Shown: positions 21,565 to 33,827 of the stretch, in pieces
Position numbering within the stretch: position 1 is the first letter of the stretch
Layout of the letters: every line of letters starts with the position of its first letter
Source of the DNA: Actinernus sp. WN-2022
Taxonomy: Eukaryota; Cnidaria; Anthozoa; Actiniaria; Actinernidae
Assembly: GCA_030867875.1 (NCBI GenBank)
Contig: JAOWCC010001634.1
Location: forward strand, 138,714,365-138,778,364
Direction: 5' to 3'
DNA: 64,000 nucleotides
Program-made: the position numbers and the translations under genes
The notes under the pieces: model-generated
Databases searched by the model: none
Told to the model about the DNA's origin: nothing
Seen by the model: the letters and a program-made list of their open reading frames with translations, nothing else

Positions 21565-24145
21565 TATAACTTTGTAATATTTTTACTCTGATCGCCGAGA
21601 GATCTCTGAGAAGTTTAGTTTTCTCCCTAAACTAAAGACGTCGCAGTTGAGTTGCTTTCGAAAACGTTTTAATGCTCGATTGAACGACCTTGGCTTCCCT
21701 GGGGACAAGTGTGTTGTTTTTGAGAAGATAGCAGTAAAACACATTGTAATTATGTGCATGACTAAATATTTAAAGGTTTTAAGTATCCCACATGGAAGAA
21801 GCGGGTTTGAGAAATAAGAGAAGAACGTGCAGATTGAAATACGTAATCCCACATGGATTACGTTGAAGGTTATGTTGAAGCCAGGACAGTTTGGCTTCAA
21901 TTTTTCACCAGGGAGCGCAGGGCTAGTCGTGCCAGAGGGCAGCAAGAGTTGATGCTTTTCACCCTCTCATGTCCGGCCTGCGTTGTCTTCTAATTTTCGC
22001 GCATTACGATGCAAGGGAAAATTAGAAATATGCATTGTTCTTGTTGAAGACAATGCATACTTCTAAATTTCCTTGCATTTGTAATGAGCCGGGGAATTTA
22101 GAGATTAAATGTATGGTATTATTACATTAGAAGAGGACAGTGTTGGCTATCCCTTCGTTGTTGCTCGCCATGTTTTTGGCTGCTTGCCTCACGCAATGTG
22201 TGTCATAGCTGATAACCAATCTCCTCTCTTAGCTCGTTTCTGGAGGGTATGAATGGGGTTAACCCGACTACTGACAAATGACGATTTTTATACCGAAAAC
22301 TGACAACTAGAGCAGATTTCGTATGAAATCCGTAGTTGACAACTGACAAATATGTTTTTTGTGGGTCAAACATTCTAAATTTTCTCTAGTAATGATTACC
22401 TAGCTATAGGGCTAACTGATAAATGGCCAAAATTTTAACTGACAACTGACATGTAGACCCCCCCCCCCCCCCCCCAATTCAGACCCTCGTAGTTTGTCCG
22501 GTAGGTTTGAATATACGGGATACACATGCGGAGCTTGCGAAAGTTAATATTGCCCAGACTAACTCAAAAGAGAGTTGACCGGGATATCCGAGCCAACGTT
22601 TACCATTAAGAAATTAAATAATCCGTGTCAAAAACTGGCACAATTCTATTGTTCAGATGCAATTTGCTTTTCCCACGGTAGAATTTTCTGTTTTTCATAC
22701 TGATAACTCATCAACCTTAAATGATAAATTTCTGAGATCAAATCCACTGAAACTGTGTTTTAAAACTACTTTCTTTTGTGTGATAAGATTTCATCCAACC
22801 ACAAGAGTCTAAAATGTACAATAAACAAGAAAGCTTTCAATTTTAAAATGTTCCCCACGTTGAATTTTTGTCATATTTAATGTTATGAGAGTTTTCAGTA
22901 GATGCAATTCAAATCTGTTAAAAAGAATGAGAAAACGATATTTTTCTTCAAGTTTTGAGGTGAACTGAAACAATACCTCAATAAGCACTGCCTTAGCCGG
23001 ACTCATTATTACCAGGTAAAGAAGTTTCTACATCACCAGGCGCGTAGCCAGCATTTTGCATAGCGGGAGAGACTCCACCAAACTCACGAATTTCGCGACT
23101 GCAGTGCTCTTTTACATAGAGAACGCGGTCTTTTGCACCAAGTACATCAAAATCGATCACTACGAAACGAGCCAAAAATATATAAATATATATAAACAGG
23201 AGCCAGGAACGTACCTATGTGGCGGGTAGCGCCCACAGCACAGTAGACGATGTGGTTATTTATATAGTCACGAAGTTCTGGTATGCGATTACGTTGTCTT
23301 TTGTTCTCTTGCGCTTTAGTATTTTTAGCAGTTTGAACCGTGTTAATTACAATCTTTCAGTGCATCCTGATAGGTTAAAAATGACGGCCTTTGTTTCTTC
23401 TCGCGGAAAACACAAAGCTAAAACTGTTCTGCTGTTGGACAGACCTAATCTGGGAGATGCACGCTCCTGGTATAAACCAGTACATTTTGTTTAATTCGAT
23501 GTTAATATTAAAATGAAACAAGGGGCCCTGAGTGGCCTTAACTCGGGCCACCTATAAATAGGTTAATACATGGAGTTCTAGCATATTTTTGTGTGATACA
23601 TGGTTTGTGCTAGGGGACCGGAGAATGGACCTTTTGCAGGAATGCGATCACGTGGTTGTACTGGTTGGCAAACAAATATTTAAAGGCACTTGTACGAGAT
23701 CGGCAGCGTTATTAGCAAAACCTTTTGGATATTGCATTTTCTACCTTCCAATTCTCAACCCCCAAAGGTGGTCACGGTCGCAGGAGCTTCTAATTGCAAA
23801 GTTTTACTGATAATTAAAACAGGGTTGCACGAGGGTGGTTGCTAAGGGACTGGTCACAAATTAGCAGGGGGAGGGGTTGTGAAAGGGAGAAGATCATATT
23901 TTTTGAATCCCCAAAAATGGAGGGTCATAAATAATGGGCAACTGAAAAAGGATTGGTTATGGGGGTAAAGCGTCAAAATATTTCATACTCATTGTCCAGG
24001 GAGGGTTATACATTTTTAGACTTTTATGATCTCCATCCCCCCCCCCCCTTTTTTTTCCATCTCCACTGCTAATTTTTACCAGCCCCTAATGTTTAATAAC
24101 ATATTGTGTGCATTGATTTCATGCATGTATGCCACTTGGAAAATA
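21565..24145. other. Anonymous, repeat-scattered region
   Basis: No gene recognised; ORFs at 21583-21945 (minus), 22993-23175 (minus) and 23219-23494 (plus) show no domain. Notable: GCAATGTGTG...CTCCTCTCTTAGCTC at 22192-22237 duplicates 20853-20897; CTGACAACTGAC repeats (22260-22450); an 18-C run at 22458-22475; a 12-C run at 24037-24048; and inverted TGCAAGGGAAAATTAGAAAT-type pairs at 22010-22090. Confidence 0.4.
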
Positions 24146-24149
24146 AAAT

Positions 24150-24215
24150 TAACTTTATTTAAAGAGGGTAACACCAACTAGTACACATATAGAAATGTGT
24201 GGCCCTCCTTGTAAT
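24150..24215 (-). repeat. LINE 3'-tail relic (minus)
   Basis: On the minus strand GAGGGCCACAC...GTTACCCTCTTTAAATAAAG, the same terminal hairpin and tail signal as at 20089-20150 and 59293-59360. Confidence 0.65.
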
Positions 24216-24279
24216 TAAAAATTCGGGGGGAAAAAACCGTGATTTAGATCAATATCAATTAAAATATGTCACTAATTAA

Positions 24280-24563
24280 CTCTTTCGCTGCTATTGTCGA
24301 GTCCGATGTCGAGTGACTCCACATCGTGAACAGTCCCAGAAAAAAAGTTCGAAATTAGCATATTTTAGGCAACCATGTGATCAATCATGTGACTAATTAG
24401 CATAAATTATGCAAAACGAGATTCAGAATTATATTTTGTACATATCTGGAAGATTTCATGTCAGTACCCTTAATTGAACTCGAGAAATTAAAGAAATTGT
24501 CATGGTGGTCAGAAAAGTGATATTATGGGCAAAATTACCACACATAATGTAGCAGTGAAAGAG
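24280..24563. mobile_element. TTAA-flanked MITE (284 bp)
   Basis: TTAA at 24276-24279 and 24564-24567; TIRs CTCTTTCGCTGCTA / CTCTTTCACTGCTA. The interior is non-coding. Superfamily is piggyBac or Kolobok by TSD only. Confidence 0.8.
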
Positions 24564-24747
24564 TTAAAGCTAAATATTGTCTGTTCATGACTGTAATAAT
24601 AATATCAGTATACAAGTGAATGCATATAAATTATATATCACTTCAATTTGTTATCTGAAAATACTTCTGAAATACTATAAAAGTAGATTGGGCCACGGAT
24701 TGGGTTAGGCTTGGAGGATCAGCAATATGCCAACCTTCCGACTCTAA

Positions 24748-24875
24748 CCCCTTCTGATGGACCCAAGAGAGAAATGCCCAGGAGATCCCATTCAAAACCT
24801 AAATTAATAAAACCCCTTCTGATGCGCCCAAGAGAGAAATGCCCAGGAGATCCCATTCAAAACCTAAATTAATCT
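24748..24875. repeat. 65-bp tandem duplication (2 copies)
   Basis: CCCAAGAGAGAAATGCCCAG and flanks occur twice in tandem, offset 65 bp, nearly identical. Confidence 0.9.
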
Positions 24876-26390
24876 ATTGTTACTATTTTACAATTTTCTG
24901 ATGATAGTCATTCAATTTTTTCGAGTCGGCTCTAATTCAATATTCATTTTTCTTCTTTCTTCTGTATTTCAAGTTGACTTTTACAAAAAAAAAATTCAGG
25001 GCAACAGTGTTCGCTTGGTAAATAAATCTCCACACCCAATTATATTTATATTTGTTCTTATCAGTTCCAGTATCTGTGTATTTTAAAAGCTCTACCAATT
25101 GACTGAGTTTTTGTCCCAGGGATGGGACATTTGGGAGCAAAGAAAAGTTGGTGGGGTGGGGAAGTAATTTGTAGAAAGAGTCAAAATAGCTAATTGTATG
25201 AGATTTGCACCCGTACCAAAGCCCCATAGTGGAGCATTTGACTCCACGGTGGGGCATTTGCAACGTTCTGATACCCCACAAATATCCGGGGGGGGGGGTG
25301 TGTGTGGGATGGGCAGGTTTGAAATGGATAGAGCCATAACTTATATAATTGTACTGTCCAGTTCTAGTTTTAAGACAGTTCGGTTTATAGTTACGGCTTT
25401 ACACGACAAATCCTGCTCTTCTTTTGACAGTTTCAACTAGCTCGGTTTCCAAAGTCACATCCAATTCAATTTTAATACGGTATTCTCGGGTTGTAAGTCA
25501 TATCCAGTTCTGTTTATGGGTATAATTGGTGGTCAATTCGAATGCCTCTCTCTTCTGAGTTCTGTTATTCTTTTGACGATTTTAACTTTTTCTTCTTGGT
25601 CTCTATAAAGTCACATACAGTTCAACTTACGGACGATTTAATTTTCAGTTCGAATTACAGTCACCATTACACTTAATAAAATTTTAAAAGTAGGGAACAA
25701 ATAAGATTTGTGTGCGTATAAAAACACATAATTTCAACCTCACCAGTTCTGATTTCCGTTCGCGTTCAAATAAAAGGGTCAATCACTGTTCACTTCCAGC
25801 TTTTGCGACTCTTGAGCTGAGACTTGGCGGTGTTTGCAATGTTGGCTGTTCATTTTTAATAATCAAAATCCCTCATTTGACCTCCTCACAGTGTGTGACG
25901 GTAGAGCATTTCAACAATATCAACAACGCAACACTGCAATCCTATGGCACTTAGATGCAGCAGTACAGGCATTTTCTTTCAGTTTCCATGGATTATTGGA
26001 CCAAAACCATCACTCCTCCTCCGGCCGGAAAGTCCAGCCAGACTAGCTGACTGTGCGATTGGATCGCCACATCCCTTTCGTATAAAATGTGAGAATTTTC
26101 CATCGAAAGCCCTGTCAGCCCTAGAATAACTGAACATCTTGGTATTTCATTCGAAGAAACCTTTGGTTTCAGCAAAATAACCGAATCTCCGCTCCGTTGC
26201 CGACTTTGCCTCAGTAAACAACCAAATCCGGCGGGTGTCGAATCTGATTGACTGATCCTGTCACGTGTTGGGAATCAAACAATGGGCTCCAGTGTAATCT
26301 GATTGGTTACCAGCGCCAAACAGCGACACACACACAACAAAAGTAAACACTTGCGAAACTTGACCCGGGCCCAGCCTACGCAGGCCCGAG
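24876..26390. other. Anonymous region with GTGGGGCATTT repeats
   Basis: GGGACATTTGGG, GGAGCATTTGACTCC and GGTGGGGCATTTG at 25125-25265 belong to the same dispersed motif as 3991-4140 and 4590-4680. A diverged ~170-bp duplication (CTTTTGACRGTTTT.. / AAAGTCACATCC..) lies at 25410-25640. No gene. Confidence 0.4.
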
Positions 26391-26863
26391 TAAGGGACGG
26401 ACCATTAGATTATTGATGGGGGGGTTGCGCAAATCCCCAAAAAAATATCGAGCAAGCTCTTCTATCGGAAAAAAAATATCAAGCAACACAATAATCAAGA
26501 AAAAAAATATCGAGCAAGCACTAACTGGTCTCATACGCATTTACAAATTAAATTAATAAAGGCAAAGAAATAAACCAGGGAAGAAGACTGGTTTGTTATT
26601 ATGAACAATTTCCACAGGAAACCCAATACAGATCTGAAGATCATACAGACTGGTTACCAGGAATCAGTCAACATATGTAAATTATCCAAGATGGCCGTAA
26701 TCAAGACAGCAGATAAACTGATGGGACGATCGATCGCAAAAAGTCACATGCACTCATAAATCGAAACTTACCCTGTATTAACTGACTGTATATATTTCGG
26801 AAAGAAGTTATCTGGTAAACGATGAGTTCTCACTGGTCTAGTGGATATAGGGTTATAGGATCA

Positions 26864-28040
26864 TGTGTACTGTACGCAATGTTAGCCGACGTATCGGTCG
26901 ATGGTCCGCTGCTGGCCGACATGTCGGTCGACATTCGGTCGTGTGTCAGCCTACACGTCGGTCGATTTCCCCCCTCCTGCTGTGTATGTGTCGGCCGATA
27001 GTGGATCGGTGGTATATCGGTAAGGTGTCGGTTATATGTCGGTGGGGTATCGGTGAGATGTTAAGTTATAATTAAACTATTCTGCATACTGTTTTCACTC
27101 AAATAAACAGTGACTCTTTTGGAATTTTTTTACCTGGAAGGTTTACTGTATTGAATATAATTCAGTCTAAGTATAGTAATATTCCTTTCTGTTGCGGTAT
27201 AAAATGTTCCTTTATACAATTAAATCTCTCATAGTGACTCATGAAATTCCTTCAAATGCAACGTTTAATATCTTAATTTGTGTTTTTTTTAGTGTCTTTT
27301 ATACATCCGCTCGCGCAAGATCGATTGCGTATATAAAGTGCTATATCGCACCGTTTTGGTCTGGAACAGGGTACCGATTTTTTTTAATCTGAAGGGGAGA
27401 TTTCGCATTGAATCTGGAATAGAGTAGCAACAATAGGGCCATTTATACGAGAGGAAGTTAGCCGCACCGCTTAGCTAAGCAGCGAACGATTCGTATAAAT
27501 GGGTCAATTTAAACTGAAGTTCGCGACTAATACTGACACATGTTAGGCCGAGCTATCCCAATGAATTCGTCGATACTTAAACCCCGCGCCGGCTCCCAGT
27601 ATTCGACATAAAATAACATTTGAAAATATTGGGGTCGCTACGATTTATTAATAAGCATCACATTTTTACTGTAGGGCTCGGTTCTAATTCTAATATATAC
27701 TATGCGCACTCCAATCGGAGTATAATGCAGAGGCGCATGGCTGGAAAATAAATAAAGAGCTGCTAGTTTATGCTATCTTAAGTTTACATAGGTACGAAAG
27801 CATTAATAGGCACAGTCACATTACCTCGGCCGACTGTCGGCAAACTATCGATAGCTATTGAGTGTCGGTGATCAATCATCATCAACCATGTCGGCCGACA
27901 TAGAGAATAGCCAAATCTCGGCCGAGTAGCGGTCGACTCTCGTCCGACCCTCGGCCGCCTATCGGCTGACCGTCGGTCGACGTGTCGACCGATACGTCAG
28001 CCGCGACCGATACGTCGGCCGACATTGCGTACAGCACACA
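26864..28040. mobile_element. Element with CGGTCG-rich subterminal arrays, TCA TSD
   Basis: TIR TGTGTACTGTACGCAATGT is inverted as ACATTGCGTACAGCACACA. TCA flanks both sides (26861-26863, 28041-28043). Both ends carry dense, non-periodic 8-12 bp units around TCGGCCGA, CGGTCGAC and TATCGGT (26885-27060 and 27826-28028) in both orientations. A 3-bp TSD with repetitive subterminal regions recalls CACTA/EnSpm elements, but the termini are not CACTA. No transposase ORF. Confidence 0.65.
27436..27505. repeat. 70-bp hairpin inside the CGGTCG element
   Basis: GGGCCATTTATACGA pairs with TCGTATAAATGGGTC; the loop contains GCTTAGCTAAGC. A small MITE-like insertion. Confidence 0.6.
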
Positions 28041-28474
28041 TCAGATCCGGGTTATATATGTTCGCAGGTTTATACACAAGGCTCTTCTGGTTTCACTTCT
28101 GCTGGTAATCTTAATGCAACAGTAACATTTTTGATCAAAAAATAGATCAAGTTGAAATATTTATATGAAATATAAATGGTAATGATAGGTTTTGGGTACC
28201 AGTTTGTGTTTCATCACTTCTGCTGATAGAGGGCTGATCTCTATGTGGTGATTTCTTGCTTTGACTGTCCTTTGCCCCCTTTTCTCTTAGCCCGTTTGTC
28301 AGCCACAGAATATCCATGCTTTGTTTTGGCATTTGCCATTAATTATGTGGCTTTCTTTAATTTCCAAGGCCCAACCAGGAATGCTACTTGAGCGAGCGGG
28401 AGTGCGTGCAATGTAAAAAAAAACAGTCACGCTAAAAATATATAGGATTGTTGGTACAAAATATATTGCATTAA

Positions 28475-29432
28475 GGACGGTGCCTACTATTGTCAGCGCG
28501 CACGCCGTTCTGCGCATCTTGCGTCCCGCGGGTCATCCCGCGAGACAGGCCATTTGCAGAACTATTTTGAAAAAGCTGTGTTAATTGTGTAATTTTACAG
28601 ACAGAAAGATGAAGGATTTTAAAATACGGTCGAAAGATATGCTTGAGAAATGAACGATTTGGGAAATCTTTAAATTCCACTACACGGCCACGAAAGACAA
28701 TTTTCAGCTGACTGGTATTAAAACAGCCGACCATTTCAATGATTTATCGTGGGAAGATGGTCGAAGAATCGTAGATTTAGGAGATTTACCCGACCAATTG
28801 AATGAAGGTTGTTTGGACTGCCATGAATCACTGCTGTCTTTTCGCCCAGCGCCTTGTGCTTTAGGCCTGTCGATGCTTTCGAGTTTCGTCAGTTTCTCCA
28901 AACATGGACTCGGTCGAGTATAAACAATGTGTGAATACGGTCAAATAAGCTTTGTGAAAACGGGTAAACCTCTTGGAAATCCAAAGAACAATGAAGAAGG
29001 AAGGACTGTATGGGGTTTGAGCACAAAGGAAGCAGTAACAGCTTTGATTTTCAATGAAGAAAGTCGAAAGACGGGACTGACTCTTTTCCCCACCGCCATC
29101 TTGAAAATCTCCCAGAATGCAATACAAAATGTCAATATTAGCCATAAGGAGGCTTACCGTCCACATAACTTTTTAAAACGCGTGGATACCCCCATTTTTT
29201 CTTTTTGTAATCTATAATATAGAAGCTAAACAACGTTTACATATATTTTTTGTCTTTATAAAATTGAAACTTGATGTCCATTTCGGCAAAATATATGTGT
29301 GTGTTCATGGTCGCTAATGACTTATGGGTACCCCATAATTCTTTTTCTCATTTCAAAAGCTCCTTAGGGGGTTCAAACAATCCATATAGATTTTTAGAAA
29401 ACAAATTGGTTTGCAATTAGTAGGCACCGTCC
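28475..29432. mobile_element. TTAA-flanked element GGACGGTGCC, copy 1 (958 bp)
   Basis: TTAA at 28471-28474 and 29433-29436; TIR GGACGGTGCCTACTA. Nearly identical to 50561-51789 but lacking two internal blocks (~50 bp near 29120-29150 and ~220 bp near 29315). Overlapping ORFs on both strands are shared by both copies but have no domain and no strand preference. Confidence 0.9.
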
Positions 29433-29605
29433 TTAATATAACTGAAAAAATCTTTAGGTAAGTTCAGAAAAAAATATCGTGCAAGGTCATGGCGATTTAA
29501 AAAAATATCGTGCAGGGCTAGAATCAGAAAAAAAAAATCGAGCAACTAAAATTCTCGCAACCCCCCCCCCCCCCCCCCATCAATAATCTAATGGTCCGTC
29601 CCTAA

Positions 29606-30159
29606 TAACGTCTGTTTGTATATTGACGTTATTGTGACGTCATAATGAACAACTCCTTTTAAGGTCAAATTCTGCGTTACCTATACGTTTGAAATAAAGT
29701 ATGTTATCATAACAACATAAATATGTGTTTTTGATTGCTGGAATTTTAAAGTCTCTACGATAAATATATGCTGAGTTATTAAGAACTGAACTTTCCTGTG
29801 ACATAACATTTTCTGACGTCATGGGTCTAACATCAGTAATGCTTTCTAAACTGAAGAAACATAAAAAGACCATATTGCGGCTATTCAGCGTACGATAATA
29901 AGTACATTTCCTCTTTAAAATCCGAAAAATACTAAAATATTATTTTTTTAAAGACGTTTTCAAAAATATATGACGTCATAATGACATATCCTCTTTTTCA
30001 CTGTCAATTTTAAAGTATTTCCTATCAAAAATTGAAAATTCTAAAAACATACGATTGTGGGTACCGATTTACTCTTTTAATTGCTAGATTGTCGTGAGCA
30101 AATATTTTAAACTCTAAAAGATGAATGAAGAAGTTATTTTGTAAATGGTTCTATATTGT
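29606..30159. other. Anonymous region
   Basis: AT-rich, with repeated TGACGTCAT motifs (CRE-like 8-mers at about 29635, 29815 and 29970) and no coding signal. Confidence 0.4.
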
Positions 30160-31005
30160 ATAACGAATGAAAAGTCCGAAGACTACAGCAAAGCTGATAT
30201 ACAACGTAAAAATCTAACACAAAGCACTACGGTTAGCTAGGCCTGACACGAAAAGCGCTCGGACCAGATTGCAGCCATAGACAGCTGTTTCGTTCTTATT
30301 ACAACTCGTCAGTATGGCATAGCAAACAGTACGCAGGCTTCGGTACCACTGCACCATCGACCTAAAAAGCATCTAAAAAGCATCTAAAAAGCATCTAAAA
30401 AGTAAAGGTACTCGAAGGTGGGCATGGAATTTGGTCTAATTTCCATCGCTCCACCTTCGCAGTTGGAGTAACGTAGTGCCGGAAGCTGATGAAGACCATG
30501 AAGATGGGGGATATGCCGGCTGCTGTGGCTCCCCAAACTAAAAAGCATCTAAAAAGCATCTAGTTTCGAGCAACAGAAATGCTTGGTTATCGGGTCACAC
30601 GTCATTACGTGTGGCGAAAAGCCAAAAACCAAGTAAATCTGAACTAAACGTGTCAGTGCCTTGCGAGAGATATATATAGTTATGCTGGCCAGACCAGCTT
30701 TATAAATGATGACAACAGGAATAATCGGATCTATGTAATACCTAGAGTACAAAAATCCATAATAGAAAACACATAAGCAAATACCGTGGACAAAAATCCT
30801 GTAAAAATACGTTGGATCTGATTAGTTCAGATTTCCTGTTTGATATGCCATACTGACGAGTTCTAATAAGAACGAAACAGCTGTCTATGGCTGCAATCTG
30901 GTCCGAGCCCTTTTCGTGTCAGGCCTAGCTAACCGTAGTGCTTTGTGTTAGATTTTTACGATGTATATCAGCTTTGCTGTAGTCTTCGGACTTTTCATTC
31001 GTTAT
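30160..31005. mobile_element. Long-TIR element (846 bp)
   Basis: Arms of ~165 bp: ATAACGAATGAAAAGTCCGA... through GCACTACGGTTAGCTAGGCC and CAGCTGTTTCGTTCTTAT, inverted at 30845-31005. Related to 20747-21465 by the shared arm motif. The interior carries an 11-bp AAAAAGCATCT array and a strong hairpin. Confidence 0.8.
30362..30562 (+). repeat. AAAAAGCATCT 11-mer arrays flanking a hairpin
   Basis: Four head-to-tail AAAAAGCATCT units at 30363-30406 and two more at 30540-30561 bracket a compact 130-bp unique core. The core contains CGAAGGTGG/CCACCTTCG (30412-30459) as a perfect 9-bp stem enclosing an ATGGAAAT/ATTTCCAT stem. Confidence 0.8.
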
Positions 31006-31765
31006 TGTTTATATTTTTGGCTGCATAGGTCCTCACTTCGGATCCAACGTATTTTACAGGATTTTTGTTCACGGTATTTGCTTATGTTTTTTTCTATATT
31101 GTATATTTCCCGCCACATTTTGGCGGGAATATTACCGAAATTCACAATTTAATAACTTTTCTCCCTCTTAACCAATCGAACTCGGGTTTTCGGTTACTTT
31201 GTTTTGAACATGATGGCAAATCGAAAATATAAAATTTGCTGATATTAAAGGTAATTGAAAACATCGAGAAACTATTATAAATGGATACATGACGTAACTG
31301 TAACGTCATCAAGATGTCTACGGTAGTTCGAATCATCGGAGTTTGTTTTGGTCATCCGTCTTAATTCTCACACACAAAAAATATATTCTACGTTAAAAAC
31401 GTTTGAAAATATAGCAAAGTGATCGATTTTAGGGTCATTTGTGCCAAGCGTGCTTAGTTTTCAGTCACAAACCCTTCAGTCCAGTAAGACTGTCGCATTG
31501 TTCACCGACTCCCTGTAAATCGTTTATTGTGCGTTACTGTGACGCTACTTTTCAGTTGCGTTTTTTTTAACGAAAGCCCCCCCCCCCCTGATCAGTACTC
31601 TACATTTACAAACTTAAAGTCTAATGACAGCACACGTGCACCAACTAGTAATAAAAACATTCGTTCGGTGCTCAGTCTCTGGCGTACAAACAGGGCCTGA
31701 AATTCTACCTGGGTTTCTACATATTTTGCTTCAAAACATGACCACTCGGTACCGCCACATATTCT
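31006..31765. other. Anonymous region
   Basis: No gene recognised. A 12-C run lies at 31577-31588. Confidence 0.4.
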
Positions 31766-32089
31766 GATATCTACTTAAGTTAGCGATAGCACCAGTACCG
31801 CATAAAAGAGCACTTCAAAATTAGTCAAAATCTCGCAGTTGAGAATTTATTTATACCTCACCTATAAGCCAAGATATAGTCGAGTAAAGTGCGCTATTTG
31901 TTTCAGACGTTTGTATGAGCCAGGTGCAACAATCTGCACGTCCGCATCCAAATGCCTGTAAATTGTCTTACTTTGCGGGACTGTATCTTTGCTCCCATAC
32001 AAGATATAACTCTCAAATTTGGGATTTTGACTAATTTTGAGGTGCTCTTTTTAGCAGTGTCGGTGCTATCGCTGATATAAGTAGACATC
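31766..32089. mobile_element. TIR element (324 bp)
   Basis: Left GATATCTACTTA...AGCGATAGCACC...AAAATTAGTCAAAATC is inverted at the right (GATTTTGACTAATTTT...GGTGCTATCGCT...TAAGTAGACATC). Arms ~90 bp. TSD not resolved. Confidence 0.75.
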
Positions 32090-32569
32090 GTAATGGTAAT
32101 GGCGACCTTGGATTGGTCTATTAGAGAACGGTGACGATGGCACGTAGAAAAGTGTTTTCTACCGAAATTTGGTGTTTACTATTTTCTTTATTCGCCTTTA
32201 TTATATAATTACTTATCACAGCCATGTCTTCTATCGCCGAACGAAAAACGGAGTGATTTGCTTTCTTACGTTTGCGTTCTCTTGTTAATGTAAAATTTGG
32301 AGTTTTCACGTTGTGGCCGTTTTGCAGCGAATGGTCAAAATGTAGGATTAAAAATTAATGTAACTCTAGACTATTGTTTTATGCCATCGTCCTAGACGTT
32401 GCTATCGTGGTTGCTTAAGTTCTCGAATACTTCATAAACATGCCAAGGTGCGCCCATTGGCTTGAGAGCCAATGCAAAACAAAGTTTTAGTGTGGAAGGC
32501 GGCTCTAATAGCTTAAAATAGAGAAAAAGATGAAATAAAACTGAGAAAGTAGGAAAAAATTGTTACTGG

Positions 32570-32640
32570 CTGGTGTGAGAATCGAACTTCAAATCGTTGG
32601 ATTCGAAGCGCGCGCTCTACACCACTTTACCATAGAGCCG
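32570..32640 (-). other. tRNA-like relic (SINE or tRNA pseudogene)
   Basis: On the minus strand GGCTCTATGGTAAAGTGGTG is followed 33 nt later by a B-box GTTCGATTC, with tRNA-like spacing. The T-stem and anticodon stem do not pair, so I do not call a functional tRNA. Confidence 0.4.
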
Positions 32641-33827
32641 ATTCACTTGAAGACCAGTTTCAAAATAAGGTATATATGTATAAGTTCTGAGCCCGTGAAC
32701 TTTGGGAACTAGCCGTCGTCAAGCGGCAATTTATTGACTGTCCCTCTGCCGGAAAGAGGAATTTTGACAGAATGTCCGAATTGATGCTAACACGTATTTT
32801 CTGACGAAGAATGAGAGGGGTTTTTCAAAGAAATGAGTTCATTTGGAAGAGTTAGGATAATGATTTCTCAAGTCTGAAAACTTCTGGGGTAAGAAAAACT
32901 ATCTAACTTTCACCTGACGGAGGAAATTACGCCTATCGGACGGGTTTTCGTGAGAAAAATTGGCCTCAAATGCCTCGTGGTTTGAATTTGAGTTTGCAGC
33001 CTTTCCTTTCTTTTAGACAGAGAAGAGAGAAAAACCCAAAGTGAGAGAAATGCCCCATAACCGCCATTTCTAGACCCCAGAGAAACAACAGGACAACAAC
33101 AAACTCTTAAGGTAAGTTTATTTTCTTTCTCTGAGAATTTTGTGAAATAATAGTCACACAGTGCAAATACAGAGCTTGGGCTGCCTGTGGTTTGAACGCT
33201 CCAAAATCTCTCCTGCTGCAGCTCCCGCCCTACCAAAGGTCACACAAGAACAATAGTACGAAATAATGACGAAATGGAACTTTAACAGCGATTTGTACTA
33301 CTCTAAACTCAACAAACTTCGATGATCTATGCATTCTAATACTGGAAATGTATCGTTCTATCTGAATTCAGCGGTAGAAAGTCAATTTAGACATGTACTA
33401 TGCGTATTCAAGCTAGCTAAGCCCAGTTTTTCTTTGCTTGGTAGTTCCTAAATCAGTAGCGCCTTGTAAAAATTCACTTCACTCGCGAATACAAATTCAA
33501 ATTTGTATGGTCGAAATCTTAATATAATCACTCTAAACAGTTACTAGTTGCAGATTAGATGTTGCTTAACTTTAATTTGAAGGTAGAAAGTAGTCATAAG
33601 TCTTTTTGTTTGTTTTAGAAGGCAAAATAGCTCCCAAAACCATGTATTTTCGAGTGAGATAACTGGGCCGATACCGGAAGTGAGTCACCGGATATCGATT
33701 TGTTGGCTTTTGTACGCAATGACTTTGATATGAAATATTAATAGTGGTTGATATTCTTCCACTTCGGTGAATAATTGTTAAGTATTTAGTGTATAGTATA
33801 CTCAACAGGTTATAGTATTTAACGCGT

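Larger units (their letters stand above)
26394..29602. mobile_element. Harbinger-like element shell (TAA TSD), nested host
   Basis: GGGACGGACCATTAGATTAT at 26394 is perfectly inverted at the right end (29602). TAA at 26391-26393 and 29603-29605 gives the 3-bp TSD typical of PIF/Harbinger. Subterminal AAAAAATATCGAGCAA-type repeats occur inside both ends. No Harbinger transposase or Myb-like ORF; the interior is taken up by two other elements (26864-28040, 28475-29432). An 18-C run lies inside the right TIR (29561-29578). Confidence 0.8.

Noticed and set aside
28471..29217. ORFs shared by both copies of the GGACGGTGCC element (also 50557-51262)
   Set aside because: Conserved only because the copies are nearly identical; overlapping frames on both strands, no protein-like signal.
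20747..31005. CRISPR array or bacterial contamination
   Set aside because: Repeats are long inverted arms or minisatellites, not spaced direct repeats; spliced exons and LINEs show eukaryotic DNA.
32570..32640. Functional tRNA gene
   Set aside because: A- and B-box-like strings are present but anticodon and T stems do not pair.
33174..33191. A third complete CACAGG foldback element
   Set aside because: Only one terminus found; no inverted partner within a reasonable distance.
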